Below are positions 23,260 to 32,429 of a stretch of DNA of 48,103 nucleotides, piece after piece. Every line of letters begins with the position of its first letter. The first letter of the stretch is position 1. The DNA comes from Nemertoderma westbladi (Eukaryota > Xenacoelomorpha > Nemertodermatida > Nemertodermatidae), in NCBI GenBank assembly GCA_032718475.1, contig JAUCBJ010001003.1, positions 1 to 48,103 of the forward strand, in the 5' to 3' direction. The notes beneath the pieces were generated by a model that made no database searches, was not told the origin of the DNA, and saw nothing but the letters and a program-made list of their open reading frames with translations. A program made the position numbers and the translations under genes.

Positions 23260-26011
23260 CTGAAGGATATAAAGTTATTTGGTTAAAAATCGGAGAAAAT
23301 TTATGTGACAAACTTTATAATCTTATAAATTAAATTAAAATCACCATGTATTCAATGACTATACTAAAGGTTCACCGTATCAATCTAACTCTACCCTAAC
23401 CTGTAACAATCTAACTCTATCCTAACCCGTAACAATCTAACTCTATCCTAACCCGTAACAATCTAACTCTATCCTAACCTGTAACAATCTAACTCTATCC
23501 TAACCTGTAACAATCTAACTCTATCCTAACCTGTAACAATCTAACTATATCCTAACCTGTAACAATCTAACTCTATCCTAACCTGTAACAATCTAACTAT
23601 ATCCTAACCTGTAACAATCTAACTATATCCTAACCTGTAACAATCTAACTATATCCTAACCTGTAACAATCTAACTATATCCTAACCTGTAACAATCTAA
23701 CTATATCCTAACCTGTAACAATCTAACTCTATCCTAACCTGTAACAATCTAACTCTATCCTAACCCGTAACAATCTAACTCTATCCTAACCTGTAACAAT
23801 CTAACTCTATCCTAACCTGTAACAATCTAACTCTATCCTAACCTGTAACAATCTAACTATATCCTAACCTGTAACAATCTAACTCATTAAGGACTTCCCC
23901 GCTGTCCATGGTGCAGTTATAGGGACCGATATTATCCCGCACGAGGTTTAATAGATCGCGACTCTCGTTGAGTTTCTCTTTAAACTCGTCGGTTTTTCGG
24001 AAGGCGTCGTCGATTTGGCGGCGTTTCGCGCAGTTATCGAACCCCCTGAGGAGGTAGTCCGGTTCGTGTGTAGTAAATACGGGGATAGGTTGCCAGGACA
24101 ACGAGGGGTCAAACTGTTGCCGATCTAACAAAAAAAGGTTAATAAATAAATAGGCCTAATAATAAATTACAGATAAGGAGGAGGGGGGGGGGACTCTAGA
24201 CGCAAATAACAGCTGATTATTCTTAAAAATAAAACTGTAACCTGTTCTATTGACTTTAGTTTATTGTTTTGTTTAGAATAACGTGCCACTGTAAACTTTT
24301 TTTTACCATGGAAAGAAAGATTTTTACCATGGCGACCCGAAGGCTCCTCTTTCGATAGCTGCTACCCGAGGGTAGGGGTGGGCGCTACTCCTATCCCATG
24401 ATTTGCTCCCAGTTATTTAACTGGTACTCATTTTATCGACCCTAGTGGATGAAAGGCTGAGTGGACCCTGGCGGGGCTGAACCTACAACCAATAGATTGC
24501 AGGCCCGGCGCTCTACCAACTGAGCTACCCCGCCTTTCCTTAGATCATCATAATGATGATGGGGTGATGATAACTCCACCTACTGGCTCCAGAAGTCGAG
24601 GAAATCCTGCCAAGTACCTAACTGATCTAGACTTTGCTGACTTAGGAGTACTCTCAGAATCATTAGAGGGAGCCCAACGGCTCCTCGGCTCATTAGAACA
24701 TGCTGCTTCTAAAGTTGGTCTTTTTATTAACTCCAGAAAGACCAAAATTTTGACAGTTAACTTTGAAAGTCCTCAGCAAGTCTCTGATCGGATGAGCATA
24801 AGCTCAAAAGATGGTATGCTTGAGCATGTGGATGACTTCTGTTACCTGGGATCATGGATCCGGAAGTCAGGTGAGGACCTTCGAATACGTAAGGGAAAGG
24901 CATGGGCAGCCTTAAATAGGCTTTCCAGGATTTGGAAGTCAACGAGAATTAATCGGAAACTTAAGGTCCGGTTATTTAGAGCAGCAGTAGTTCCAGTACT
25001 CCTCTACGGGAGTCCATGCTGGGCTCTAACTGCTGAGGACACCAAATCTCTGGATGGCACATTCACAAGAATGCTACACTGGGTTCATTGTGTCAAGTAC
25101 AATGCACACATCTCCAACCAGACACTATATAACATTGGAGGTGTCTCATTGGTTCCTCCAAGCTAGACACTAGAACAAAATCGCCTCCGCTTTGCAGGAC
25201 GTTCTTTCGCCGTGAGGACCAGCCAGTGCATAATCTTGTACTTTGGCAGCCTAATGGAGTGAATAAGCATGGTGGACAGCCCATGACTTTCTTGAGACGT
25301 ATCTTAAAGGACATTGGCCTTGAAGATGCGGATGATCTAGCAAATGTCATGGGTGATAGGGAGTTGTGGCGGTGCAATTTTGACGATAAGCCGGCACAGC
25401 ATTCTTAAAAATGCAGCTGCAATGCAGCATGCCGATCCTAGTAGTACCCCGCCTTTAAAAAGTATATACATACACTCTTTATTAAATTCTTTAATCTCTC
25501 TATTGCGTCCGTTCAACATTATTCTAAATAATTATACTATATTATAATATAATGTTGAGATCGATTAATTTCTTTTTTTTGCTGACAGGTCTCCCCAGTC
25601 TGACCGGTAACGTCTACCGGTAGCTGTAAACAACTTACCATGAGGAACATAGAGACCAGCAAGATTCGCCTCAGCTGACATTATAGTTCTATCAATTGCG
25701 GTGCTTAAAACATCAACTTCCGTCCTTACATAGGATGCGTTTATTAGTTTGTTGTAACGAGATCTAAGGAACTTCCCTAACGCCTGTTGTTGACGCATTC
25801 CAGTCTGGGTTAGCTGACCGAGCCCCTGAGGCCAGTATGATAAATGAGGATCATTTGCGAATGTGCTTGTGGGCGATCTGTCTCCATGTCTAAACAACAC
25901 ATTGACCATAACTAATTGTCCCTCATCAGCGGTGTCAATAGATTCACAGCGAGAAGATTGCATAAACTCGGGCGAGAGCGAGATTATAAACAGTGTCCAG
26001 TAAGGCGCCAT
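22497..26011 (-). CDS. Histidine acid phosphatase, lysosomal/prostatic type, three coding exons
   Basis: Joining 26011-25639, 24124-23884 and 23259-22497 on the minus strand gives 1,377 nt, or 458 aa. Junctions are GT-AG with matching phases (1, then 2). It resembles human ACP2 and ACP3 throughout: a short hydrophobic leader, RHGDRSP with nucleophile His42, DRTIMSAEANLAGL, SWQPIPV, LPSWTT, then SAHDTT with His289/Asp290. A membrane helix (about 394-416) is followed by a cytoplasmic tail with YERV at 434-437, like the YxxPhi targeting signal of ACP2. It should hydrolyse phosphomonoesters in the lysosome or at the cell surface. The start at 26011 precedes the leader; an earlier in-frame ATG at 26077 would put a polar stretch before it. 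Human ACP2 is 423 aa; the extra length is mostly the tail. ACP2, ACP3 and ACP4 are not separated here. Confidence 0.92.
23381..23884 (-). repeat. 26-bp minisatellite in acid phosphatase intron 2
   Basis: About 19 copies of a 26-bp unit, on the plus strand CAATCTAACTCTATCCTAAC followed by CTGTAA. The array ends exactly at the exon 2 donor: the intron's first bases (GTTAGATTGTTACAGG on the sense strand) are already repeat unit. Each sense unit carries TTGTTACAG|GTTAGG, an acceptor-like AG touching a donor-like GT. Confidence 0.96.
23884..24124 (-). CDS. Acid phosphatase exon 2
   Basis: A 241-nt exon, residues 125 (shared) to 205 (shared), phase 1 in and 2 out. It encodes QQFDPSLSWQPIPVFTTHEP, RGFDNCAKR and YNCTMDSGEVLNE, matching the middle of animal acid phosphatases. 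The acceptor is TTTTGTTAG|AT and the donor AATGA|GTTAGA, which lies inside the first minisatellite unit. The donor was chosen because only phase 2 restores the frame into FIADNLYCW of exon 3. Reading through the donor adds repeat-derived residues and then a stop. Confidence 0.88.
24228..24300 (-). repeat. Dispersed GTTTATTGTTTTG repeat in acid phosphatase intron 1
   Basis: GTAACCTGTTCTATTGACTT, TAGTTTATTGTTTTGTTTAG and AATAACGTGCCACTGTAA match the family at 13851. It sits directly beside the SINE tail. Confidence 0.65.
24301..24537 (-). mobile_element. tRNA-derived SINE
   Basis: On the minus strand the element starts GGGGTAGCTCAGTTGGTAGA (A box TAGCTCAGTTGG), then GGTTCAGCCCC (B box), so the head (about 24471-24535) is a tRNA-like pol III promoter. 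A GCA triplet sits where the anticodon should be, but the anticodon stem no longer pairs well. The body (CCACTAGGGTCGATAAAATG and AGTACCAGTTA) resembles a tRNA-SINE body seen in other invertebrates, by memory only. It ends in TACCATGG and A-rich repeats near 24301. It lies in intron 1 of the acid phosphatase, antisense to LINE copy 3 but on the host gene's strand. Confidence 0.75.
24538..25444 (+). pseudogene. RTE-like LINE, 5'-truncated, copy 3 (in acid phosphatase intron 1)
   Basis: Very similar to copy 1 and starting at the same internal point (ATCATCATAATGATGATGGG; 24544 here, 12507 there). It is flanked by a clean 12-bp target-site duplication, TACCCCGCCTTT (24526-24537 and 25445-25456), the left copy being the first bases of the SINE. 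The YLGSWIRKSGEDLRIRKGKA segment is intact here, unlike in copy 1. Defects: six bases lost in the reverse-transcriptase motif (FADD reduced to FAD), a stop at 25164-25166 and a frameshift at about 25200. The tail is GATCCTAGTAGTA. It is antisense to its host gene. Confidence 0.9.
25639..26011 (-). CDS. Acid phosphatase exon 1
   Basis: A 373-nt exon, residues 1-124 plus one base. The leader MAPYWTLFIISLSPEF is a plausible but short signal peptide. RHGDRSP at 41-47 carries the nucleophilic histidine and phosphate-binding arginines. WPQGLGQLTQTGMRQ and DRTIMSAEANLAGLYVPH follow, all family hallmarks. The donor CATG|GTAAGT is at 25639/25638. Continuing past it reads an intron-derived tail that does not match the family. 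An acceptor-like TCTCCAAG lies upstream near 26066, so a 5' UTR exon is possible. Confidence 0.9.
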
Positions 26012-26084
26012 TGTATTGGGGGGATCCCAGGCTGCAGGCCGGCCGTTGGCAGTTTGGGGAAACTTGGAGATAAACACAGAAATG

Positions 26085-26250
26085 AAATAGGCCTATTAAA
26101 TATGACAGTTGACAGTAGCCTACTCTACTGATAGGATAGGCATACCACCTACTCCTGTACTCTGCTACTGGCATACGTCAGTACGTAGTAAAATCAGAAA
26201 ATACTGTCTGTAGACTGTACTGTCTGTAGAGTAGACGATACAAAAAATAC
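26085..26250. other. Upstream region of the acid phosphatase gene
   Basis: Intergenic sequence just before the acid phosphatase start (minus strand). It contains short duplications of TACTGTCTGTAGA and one TAGGCCTA, with no clear TATA box. Any promoter must lie here or just beyond. Confidence 0.35.
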
Positions 26251-26500
26251 AACGGGAGTGAGAATACACTACCGAAGGGGAAATTTAACCGGGGATGGAC
26301 TGATGGATTATCACAGAGTGAAAATTGATAAATCTGTAAATGTGAAATGCAGGGGTGAGTTTTCACTGGCTGACTGGAGGGGGTTAAGGTTAAGATTCAC
26401 TAGGCTGCTAGGGAAAGGAAAATTCACCCCGGGAGTGATTATACACTAGACAATTTTAACCGGGGAGCGATTTTACATGGGGAGTGAAAATTCTCTTTCA
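26251..26500 (+). repeat. Imperfect internal repeat (GGGAGTGAT/ACACTA motif)
   Basis: CGGGAGTGAGAATACACTAC plus TTTAACCGGGG (26251-26295) recurs as CGGGAGTGATTATACACTAG plus TTTTAACCGGGG (26430-26465), followed by more GGGGAGTGAAAATTC. The copies suggest a decayed short interspersed element. No family is recognised. Confidence 0.5.
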
Positions 26501-26850
26501 CCTGGCACCTGGCTGTCTGGTTGGTTACAGGGTTGGAAATGGAAATGAAATGGAAAGTTTTTATTTACTTCTACTTCTACTGTTCTATAAGTAAAACAAC
26601 ACAATAAAATAAGATCATTTTTTGTAAATAAACATTCACTGACTGACTGAGTGACTGATAGAGGCCGTATCTAAATAATCAAATATTAATATACATATAG
26701 TACCGGTATACTAATATACAATACACCGAAATAAAAACAAATTGATTACTATTGGTAACTATCTATCATATCAGACTATGTTACTGGTGTTGGACTGTTG
26801 GTGTATGACAGTATGAGATAGGCAGATAGGCCTATACAATATAAAATAAG
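26501..26850. other. Non-coding spacer
   Basis: AT-rich, with one TAGGCCTA at about 26828 and one TACCGGTA. No gene or element is recognised. Confidence 0.5.
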
Positions 26851-27298
26851 TAGGGTTGACTATTCAAATTCCGGACAAAATTTCATTTTTTTTTAATTTG
26901 GGACACTTTAAATTGCTTTAATCCTTGATATTATGTTTGCATCTGTACAAGATGCTATTGTCTGATTGTAGTTCACTATAAAACCAAATTGTTACTCACT
27001 CAGTTCAACTGTTTAGTTGTAACTGGGTGGTTTTCATTTTATAAATTGACTGTCCGGAATTTGAATTTGACTACCTGGTAAAATACCGGACATGTATATA
27101 ATTCCGGACAATGCCTATTTATTAGATGTGAGAGTTGATGTGAGGGTTGATATTAGGGCTATTTTAATAATTAAATTAAACTTTATTTCCATTAGTTTAG
27201 GTATCTGGGTGTATTACATACAGCCATATTTTACTCCTGTACTCAGTTCTGAAGTTATGCAATGCTTTATGTTTTGCATACCCACCCCAGATAGGGGG

Positions 27299-27577
27299 CC
27301 CATGTGAAGAATACCAGACTTTCTGCCGTTATATTTCACTTTGCAATTACCCCCATGTGAAGAATACCAGGTTTTCACCAAAAACACAGATTACAGGAGG
27401 GCTGAATCTAACCAAAACAATAAACGAATTAGTATATGTACAGGTTAGGCTATAAGACAGAAATAAGCGGTATAAAACACTTAATAAAGATATATTTAAA
27501 AAAATAAAAAATCTTCATATATAAAATTCCAATAAAAAGTCGACCGAAAAGTTAAATCCTGGTATTCTTCACATGGG
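27299..27577 (-). mobile_element. MITE copy 2, with an extra outer inverted repeat
   Basis: The core element at 27352-27577 is the inverse of copy 1 at 11871-12093. Here a third TIR copy (CCCATGTGAAGAATACCAG at 27299) lies 53 bp further out, separated by TTTCTGCCGTTATATTTCAC and TTTGCAATTACC. That spacer also flanks copy 1, where the outer TIR has been lost. The unit that moved may therefore have had a doubled end. Confidence 0.85.
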
Positions 27578-27639
27578 CGGGATAGGGGGTGGGGGGACTT
27601 TCAACGCAATAATAATGCATCCCTCTCCATGAAATTCGA

Positions 27640-27785
27640 CACAAATAACAGTTCGATTACTCCCATAAATAAAACTATAACCTGTTCTATTGTGTTCCAT
27701 TTATTGTTTTGGTTAGAAATACGTGTCACTATAATCTGCTCATTCGTGTCATTTGACATTTCCCTAAATTGAGAATTTAACATTG
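27640..27785 (-). repeat. Dispersed repeat copy inside the TIR element
   Basis: CTATAACCTGTTCTATTGTG, CATTTATTGTTTTGGTTAGA and AATACGTGTCACTATAATCT form a diverged member of the 13851 family. Confidence 0.6.
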
Positions 27786-27892
27786 AAGCGAAATATTCAT
27801 TCACCAAGATGGGATTTGCGAACAGTTAGCAGTGGCACTATTGCTGCTCTAAACAATCGAACCTTAAGGTTATGTTTTATTCTATGGTCCCA

Positions 27893-28245
27893 TAGTCTGT
27901 CCAAATCATGGACAGACTATTTAACGCTGCCCATGCCTTCCCCTTCAGCCCTTACGTATCCTTCACCTGACTTTCTGATCCACGATCCGAAGTAACAGAA
28001 GTCATACACGAGCTCAAGAAAGCCCCGTTGCGTTTGTCCGTAGAGCTTGTGCCCTTACGATCAGACATTTCTTGATGGCTGTCTAGGTTGACTGTGATTA
28101 TTTTGGTCTTCTTGGAATTTACAAAAAGACCAACACTAGACTGCTAGAAGCAACCTGATCCAATTGGCAGAGAAGCCTTTGGGTTCCCTCTAGTGATTCT
28201 GACAGTACCTCTAAGTCATCAGTGATCAAAGTCTATAGGCTATTG
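27893..28245 (-). pseudogene. Diverged RTE-like LINE fragment, copy 4
   Basis: On the minus strand it follows the same order as copies 1 and 3: GATGACTTAGAGGTACTGTC (DDLEVLS-like), GTTGGTCTTTTTGTAAATTC (VGLFVNS-like), and GGAAGGCATGGGCAGCGTTA (GKAWAALN-like). Many substitutions and indels make it older than the other copies. It has no intact frame. Confidence 0.75.
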
Positions 28246-28365
28246 TACAAAGTCAGATATTAATTCCATAGTTATGTAGTTTGTACCAATGAAATTTAAA
28301 TTTGTCCGTAATTTGACCATGGTGTCCGGAATTTGATTTGTCCGGAATTTGAAGAGTTAACCCTA

Positions 28366-28953
28366 TGTAAGACAGTAAGATATTACATAGTACTGTACTG
28401 CAGTACTGCTGTACGGTAGTAGGCCTAGATGTAAGATATTACATTATTAGGGTTACACCTTACACCGGCCTGCCGGCAGACCGGTAGGCCTATCTGAATC
28501 TGAAACTGTGCATGCAGCTCGCAGTTCATGCAGTCATTTCGCACCAACCACCAACAGCCAAGTCCATTCTGCCATTAGTCTAATACAGTATTACCGCTAC
28601 CGGTAGGCCTACTGTATTTCAGTATTTAGCAGATTACCAGATTAGTCCACACAACTGAACAACAACTGACATGACTGAACAACACCACAAACTGACAAGT
28701 TTGCGCGGTGCCGCCGCCGCGCTCTAAATTTTCTGCTTTTTTTTTTTTAATTTTATGCTCTACTTCATACTTAGCAGAATGGGTAGGCAGGTTGCAGGTA
28801 GGCCTACTGTATACAGCTATATACTGCAGTACTGATATAAAAGCGAAGCACTACAGCACTATGCCCAATGCCTGTATGCACTGAAGCACAGAACCAGGTA
28901 GCCTACTGTACCGCGGTGCCGGTACCTAAGAACGGAAGAAAGCTAGCACCCGG
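28366..28953. other. Palindrome-rich intergenic segment
   Basis: No gene. Four TAGGCCTA palindromes (about 28422, 28486, 28604, 28800) and several ACCGGT/CCGGTA motifs cluster here. A short T run follows TTTTCTGC near 28738. Confidence 0.5.
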
Positions 28954-29115
28954 TAAGATAAGATAAGATAAGATAAGATAAGATAAGATAAGATAAGATA
29001 AGATAAGATAAGATAAGATAAGATAAGATAAGATAAGATAAGATAAGATAAGATAAGATAAGATAAGATAAGATAAGATAAGATAAGATAAGATAAGATA
29101 AGATAAGATAAGATA
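28954..29115 (+). repeat. AAGAT microsatellite, about 32 copies
   Basis: A perfect pentanucleotide array, TAAGATAAGATAAGATAAGA and so on, over 162 bp. Its minus strand reads as an ILSYL-repeat ORF, an artefact. On the plus strand every unit contains AGATAA, the GATA-factor consensus WGATAR. Confidence 0.97.
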
Positions 29116-29473
29116 TGTATATTTTTACTACTTGAAGAAATCATAACCATATTGACATGCATCATAATATAATTATATAAAACTTAAACAAAGCGATAGT
29201 ATGAATTCATCATGCAGATGGAGGCCGGACGGGTTGAACCCATTATTTCGGACACCATATTAATACTACAAAAGTTACTGTACTACACTACTGTGACTGT
29301 ACTACACTATGTAATCGTAATCATGAAAATTATTTAGTATTTTAAATGTATTTTAAATTTCAATATTTACTATTTATATATTATTATGCTAAAGTTTGGT
29401 ACCATTTAAAGGCTATTTGAAATTACGCAGACAGACATAGACAATCAAATAACATATTGCCTCATACAAACAT
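29116..29473. other. AT-rich spacer before the CR1/L2-like LINE
   Basis: No gene. It probably includes the 3' junction of the LINE, but no tail repeat or target-site duplication could be fixed. Confidence 0.4.
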
Positions 29474-29493
29474 CCCCCCCCCCCCCCCCCCCC
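29474..29493 (+). repeat. Poly-C run near the LINE 3' end
   Basis: Twenty Cs, about 90 bases beyond the LINE stop codon. On the LINE's sense strand this is a poly-G run. Confidence 0.9.
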
Positions 29494-29582
29494 TCTCTCA
29501 CTTCTTAAGTTCCTTTAACTCTAAACTAACTAGTTTAATTATTAATGCAGACAAATTATGAAAAATAAATGAAAATTACTTT

Positions 29583-32429
29583 TTATGTATCTAACAATAA
29601 ACCAATCATGTGGTTACGTATTCTTGTTTTGAAAATAGGTAGTGATTGAGCTTGTCGCACTTCAGTGGGAAGAGTGTTCCAAATTTTTGGAGATTGATGG
29701 TAAATTGAACTTTGGCGTATTTTTAATCTGCTCCTGGGTATGTAACAGTTATCAAGTAGATGGGCATTGCGAGTAGAATGAGAGTGAATTGAAGTTAACG
29801 GTGTCAAAAGGTTGGGGAGAATATTACTAGGGAGAATTTGTTTGATATATTTAAAGCATATCGTGCTAATTTGTATTGTATAAATCGACTTTAGTAGTAT
29901 AGGTTTAAAAATAGGATCACGTTTGTTAATGTATGCAATTATACGCTGTTGTTGTTTACTGAGTGAGAAAATTGCAGCAGAGGCAGAGTGTAATTTAACT
30001 CCGCGTAGTCGTTTTTTACGCCATTTGGTATGGGATCGCCCATTATTGTTAGGTTGAAGAAGGTCTGTGCTTGTGTTCCAGATACTATTACCCCATACTG
30101 ATGTGCAATAGGACAAATAAGGATGAATTAGTGAGTAGTAAAGATTGGTTAGCATTTTTGGTGTTGCAAACCATTTTATTCTGTTTATAATTCCGCAGTT
30201 TCTACTTATTTTACGCTTCAACATATTCAGGTGATTTTTCCAGGAAAGTGTTTCGTCGAGTAATACACCAAGAAATTTAACTTCTTCTTTTTTATCAATT
30301 GATTTCCCGTCAATATTAATAGTATTGTTATTAATGTTAATTGGTTTAGTAGATGCTCTGAAGATAATGTAATTTGTTTTATCTGTATTAAGGGATAGGC
30401 GGTTCAAGTGGAACCACCTGGAAATTTTGGATAATTCAGAATTAGCCATTTTGAAAAGGTTATCGATATCAGAATGTGAGACTATGAGATTTGTGTCATC
30501 AGCGAATATAATGTACTTTAAAATGTTAGATACATTGACTATGTCATTCACATATAGTAGGAATAGAAGAGGCCCAAGGATACTTCCCTGGGGCACACCT
30601 ATAGTAATAGTACGCAGTCCAGATTTGGTCCTATTAATTTCTACATATTGTTGACGTCCAGTGAGATAGTTATTCAGCCAATTCAGTGGGGTGTCAGTGA
30701 TACCATAGAATTTAAGTTTGTCAATTAGTATGTTATGTGGAACTGTATCAAATGCCTTAGATAGGTCAATTGATATGGCTAAACTAAATTCCTTATCATC
30801 TAAAGCCTTAGTTACGATATCCAGTAGATTCAGCAGGGCCAGTTCAGTTGACCTGCCATGACGAAATCCATATTGGTTAACTGTAAGTATTGCCTGTTTG
30901 GTTATGTATTGTAGAATTTGATTAAAAACGACCTTTTCAAACATTTTTGAAAAGAATGGTAGAACTGAAATTGGACGATAGTTTTTTGTCCAAGTAGGGT
31001 CTCCTGACTTAAAAATAGGTATTATACGACCAATTTTTATAGCATCTGGAACACAACCAGTATTTAGGGAGTTATTTATAATACTTGCTAAAGGCCTAGC
31101 TACGCTATGTATAACTGGAATAATTATTTTTCCAGCCAGTCCATCATGACCACAGCTAGCCTTTTTGTTTAGTGTCCGAGTGACATCAATAAGTTGATTG
31201 ACAGTTATTTTAGTAAATGTGGAAAAGCGCTCTGGAAATTTAGGTGGAGTCAAGTAGTCCAGAGGAGAACCATCTGCATGAGGGATATTCGCATCGAGAT
31301 TGGAACCAACTTTTACATAATAGTCATTAAACATCGTAGCTATGGTAGAGGGATCAACATATGAGCGGGAATTTTGATTAATTAATGTTGGGGAGGTATT
31401 GGTAGATTTTCTATTTATTAATAAGTTTATTGATTTCCACATATTTCTAGCATTATTCTTATTCTTATCTAAATTGTTTTGAAAATATTCTTTTTTTGCA
31501 TGTCGTATTGCACTTTTCAATGAGTTTCTATATCGCCGAAATTTTTTATTATTATCATCCGATGGATTCTTAATGTATAGGTAATAAAGATTATCCTTTC
31601 GTTTGATACAACGCTGCAATCCCTCGCTAATCCATGGTGTATTGATATTTCTTATTTTAACTTTTTTAATTGGAAATGTAGAATTGTATAATTTTATGAA
31701 AGTGTTTGTGAACAAATCATAGGCTAAGTTAGGATTTGCAGCATTAGTGTAAACATCCTCCCATTTTTCAATACGTAACAAGTTATTAAAGTTGTCTATT
31801 AGTGAGTCATTTATTTTTCGTGTTAATATGTATTTTTCCGTTCTTTGTTTCTTATTAAGTGGCAATGGGTTATCCAGTAGGAATATTGGTAAGTGATCCG
31901 TGATTGCAGTAATAAATATTCCAGATTCGGTATCTTTGGATATAGTATTACAGTATATGTTATCAATACACGAAGCTGAATTCTCAGTAATTCGAGTTGG
32001 TTTTGATATGGTTGGAAAAAAATTAAAGGAGCAAAAAAAGTTAAAAAAATCTTGTGTGTGAGCATGGCGATCCATTTTTAAAAGATCAACATTGAAGTCT
32101 CCCATAATGTAGCAAATTTTACCCTCATCCGATATTTTTTTTAATACTGGTTCAAGTTTTGTGATACTGTCTTGAATGTCTAGTCCAGGTGGGCGGTAGA
32201 CCACGCCAACAATTACGTTTTTCGATTTGGCCTGTGGGATTTCTACAAATAAAATTTGTGCATCATAGTCATTCGATCTTTTGATGTTTAGGTCCTTTCT
32301 CTGTATTGCTGACATATTTTTATCAACATAGAGACAAATTCCACCACCACTCTCTTTCGTTCTACTTTTAAAAAAAGCATCATAACCAAATATGTTAAAT
32401 TTAGTCGTATCGTGTTTGTTTTCTTTCAT
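29583..32429 (-). CDS. LINE endonuclease/reverse transcriptase (CR1/L2 type), 948 codons open
   Basis: The frame is open from 32429 to the stop at 29583. Endonuclease motifs: GGGICLYV, VGVVYRPPG, MGDFNVDL and TDHLPIF. Reverse transcriptase motifs in order: YRPISVLPF, NQYGFRHGRSTE, SIDLSKAFDTVPH, VPQGSILGPLLFLLYVNDI, catalytic FADD, LNTDKTNYI and KFLGVLLDE. The C-terminus ends in PTEVRQAQSLPIFKTRIR, usual for CR1/L2/Jockey-like elements. Target-primed reverse transcription is the expected activity. The true start lies upstream in the PHD/endonuclease frame; the ATG here follows a frameshift and is not the native start. Confidence 0.92.
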   Translation of the reverse strand: MKENKHDTTKFNIFGYDAFFKSRTKESGGGICLYVDKNMSAIQRKDLNIKRSNDYDAQILFVEIPQAKSKNVIVGVVYRPPGLDIQDSITKLEPVLKKISDEGKICYIMGDFNVDLLKMDRHAHTQDFFNFFCSFNFFPTISKPTRITENSASCIDNIYCNTISKDTESGIFITAITDHLPIFLLDNPLPLNKKQRTEKYILTRKINDSLIDNFNNLLRIEKWEDVYTNAANPNLAYDLFTNTFIKLYNSTFPIKKVKIRNINTPWISEGLQRCIKRKDNLYYLYIKNPSDDNNKKFRRYRNSLKSAIRHAKKEYFQNNLDKNKNNARNMWKSINLLINRKSTNTSPTLINQNSRSYVDPSTIATMFNDYYVKVGSNLDANIPHADGSPLDYLTPPKFPERFSTFTKITVNQLIDVTRTLNKKASCGHDGLAGKIIIPVIHSVARPLASIINNSLNTGCVPDAIKIGRIIPIFKSGDPTWTKNYRPISVLPFFSKMFEKVVFNQILQYITKQAILTVNQYGFRHGRSTELALLNLLDIVTKALDDKEFSLAISIDLSKAFDTVPHNILIDKLKFYGITDTPLNWLNNYLTGRQQYVEINRTKSGLRTITIGVPQGSILGPLLFLLYVNDIVNVSNILKYIIFADDTNLIVSHSDIDNLFKMANSELSKISRWFHLNRLSLNTDKTNYIIFRASTKPININNNTINIDGKSIDKKEEVKFLGVLLDETLSWKNHLNMLKRKISRNCGIINRIKWFATPKMLTNLYYSLIHPYLSYCTSVWGNSIWNTSTDLLQPNNNGRSHTKWRKKRLRGVKLHSASAAIFSLSKQQQRIIAYINKRDPIFKPILLKSIYTIQISTICFKYIKQILPSNILPNLLTPLTSIHSHSTRNAHLLDNCYIPRSRLKIRQSSIYHQSPKIWNTLPTEVRQAQSLPIFKTRIRNHMIGLLLDT

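Larger units (their letters stand above)
26853..28363. mobile_element. 1.5-kb TIR element, TA-flanked, with nested insertions
   Basis: The left end GGGTTGACTATTCAAATTCC matches the reverse complement of the right end (GGAATTTGAAGAGTTAACCC), with GGACAAA continuing inside. Both ends are flanked by TA, as expected of a Tc1/mariner-type target site. Several internal TCCGGAATTTGA copies (for example 27054-27065) look like subterminal repeats. There is no transposase frame. Inside lie MITE copy 2, a diverged RTE-like fragment and one dispersed GTTTATTG-type repeat. The superfamily is inferred from the TA only. Confidence 0.6.

Noticed and set aside
24471-24537. Functional tRNA gene
   Set aside because: A and B boxes are good but the anticodon stem is decayed and the sequence continues into a SINE body and tail, so it is a SINE head.
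26012-26077. Phosphatase start at the upstream in-frame ATG (26077)
   Set aside because: It would add 22 polar residues before the hydrophobic leader; the ATG at 26011 places the leader at the N-terminus. Not excluded without transcript data.
28926-29165. ILSYL-repeat membrane-like minus-strand ORF
   Set aside because: Translation of the AAGAT microsatellite.
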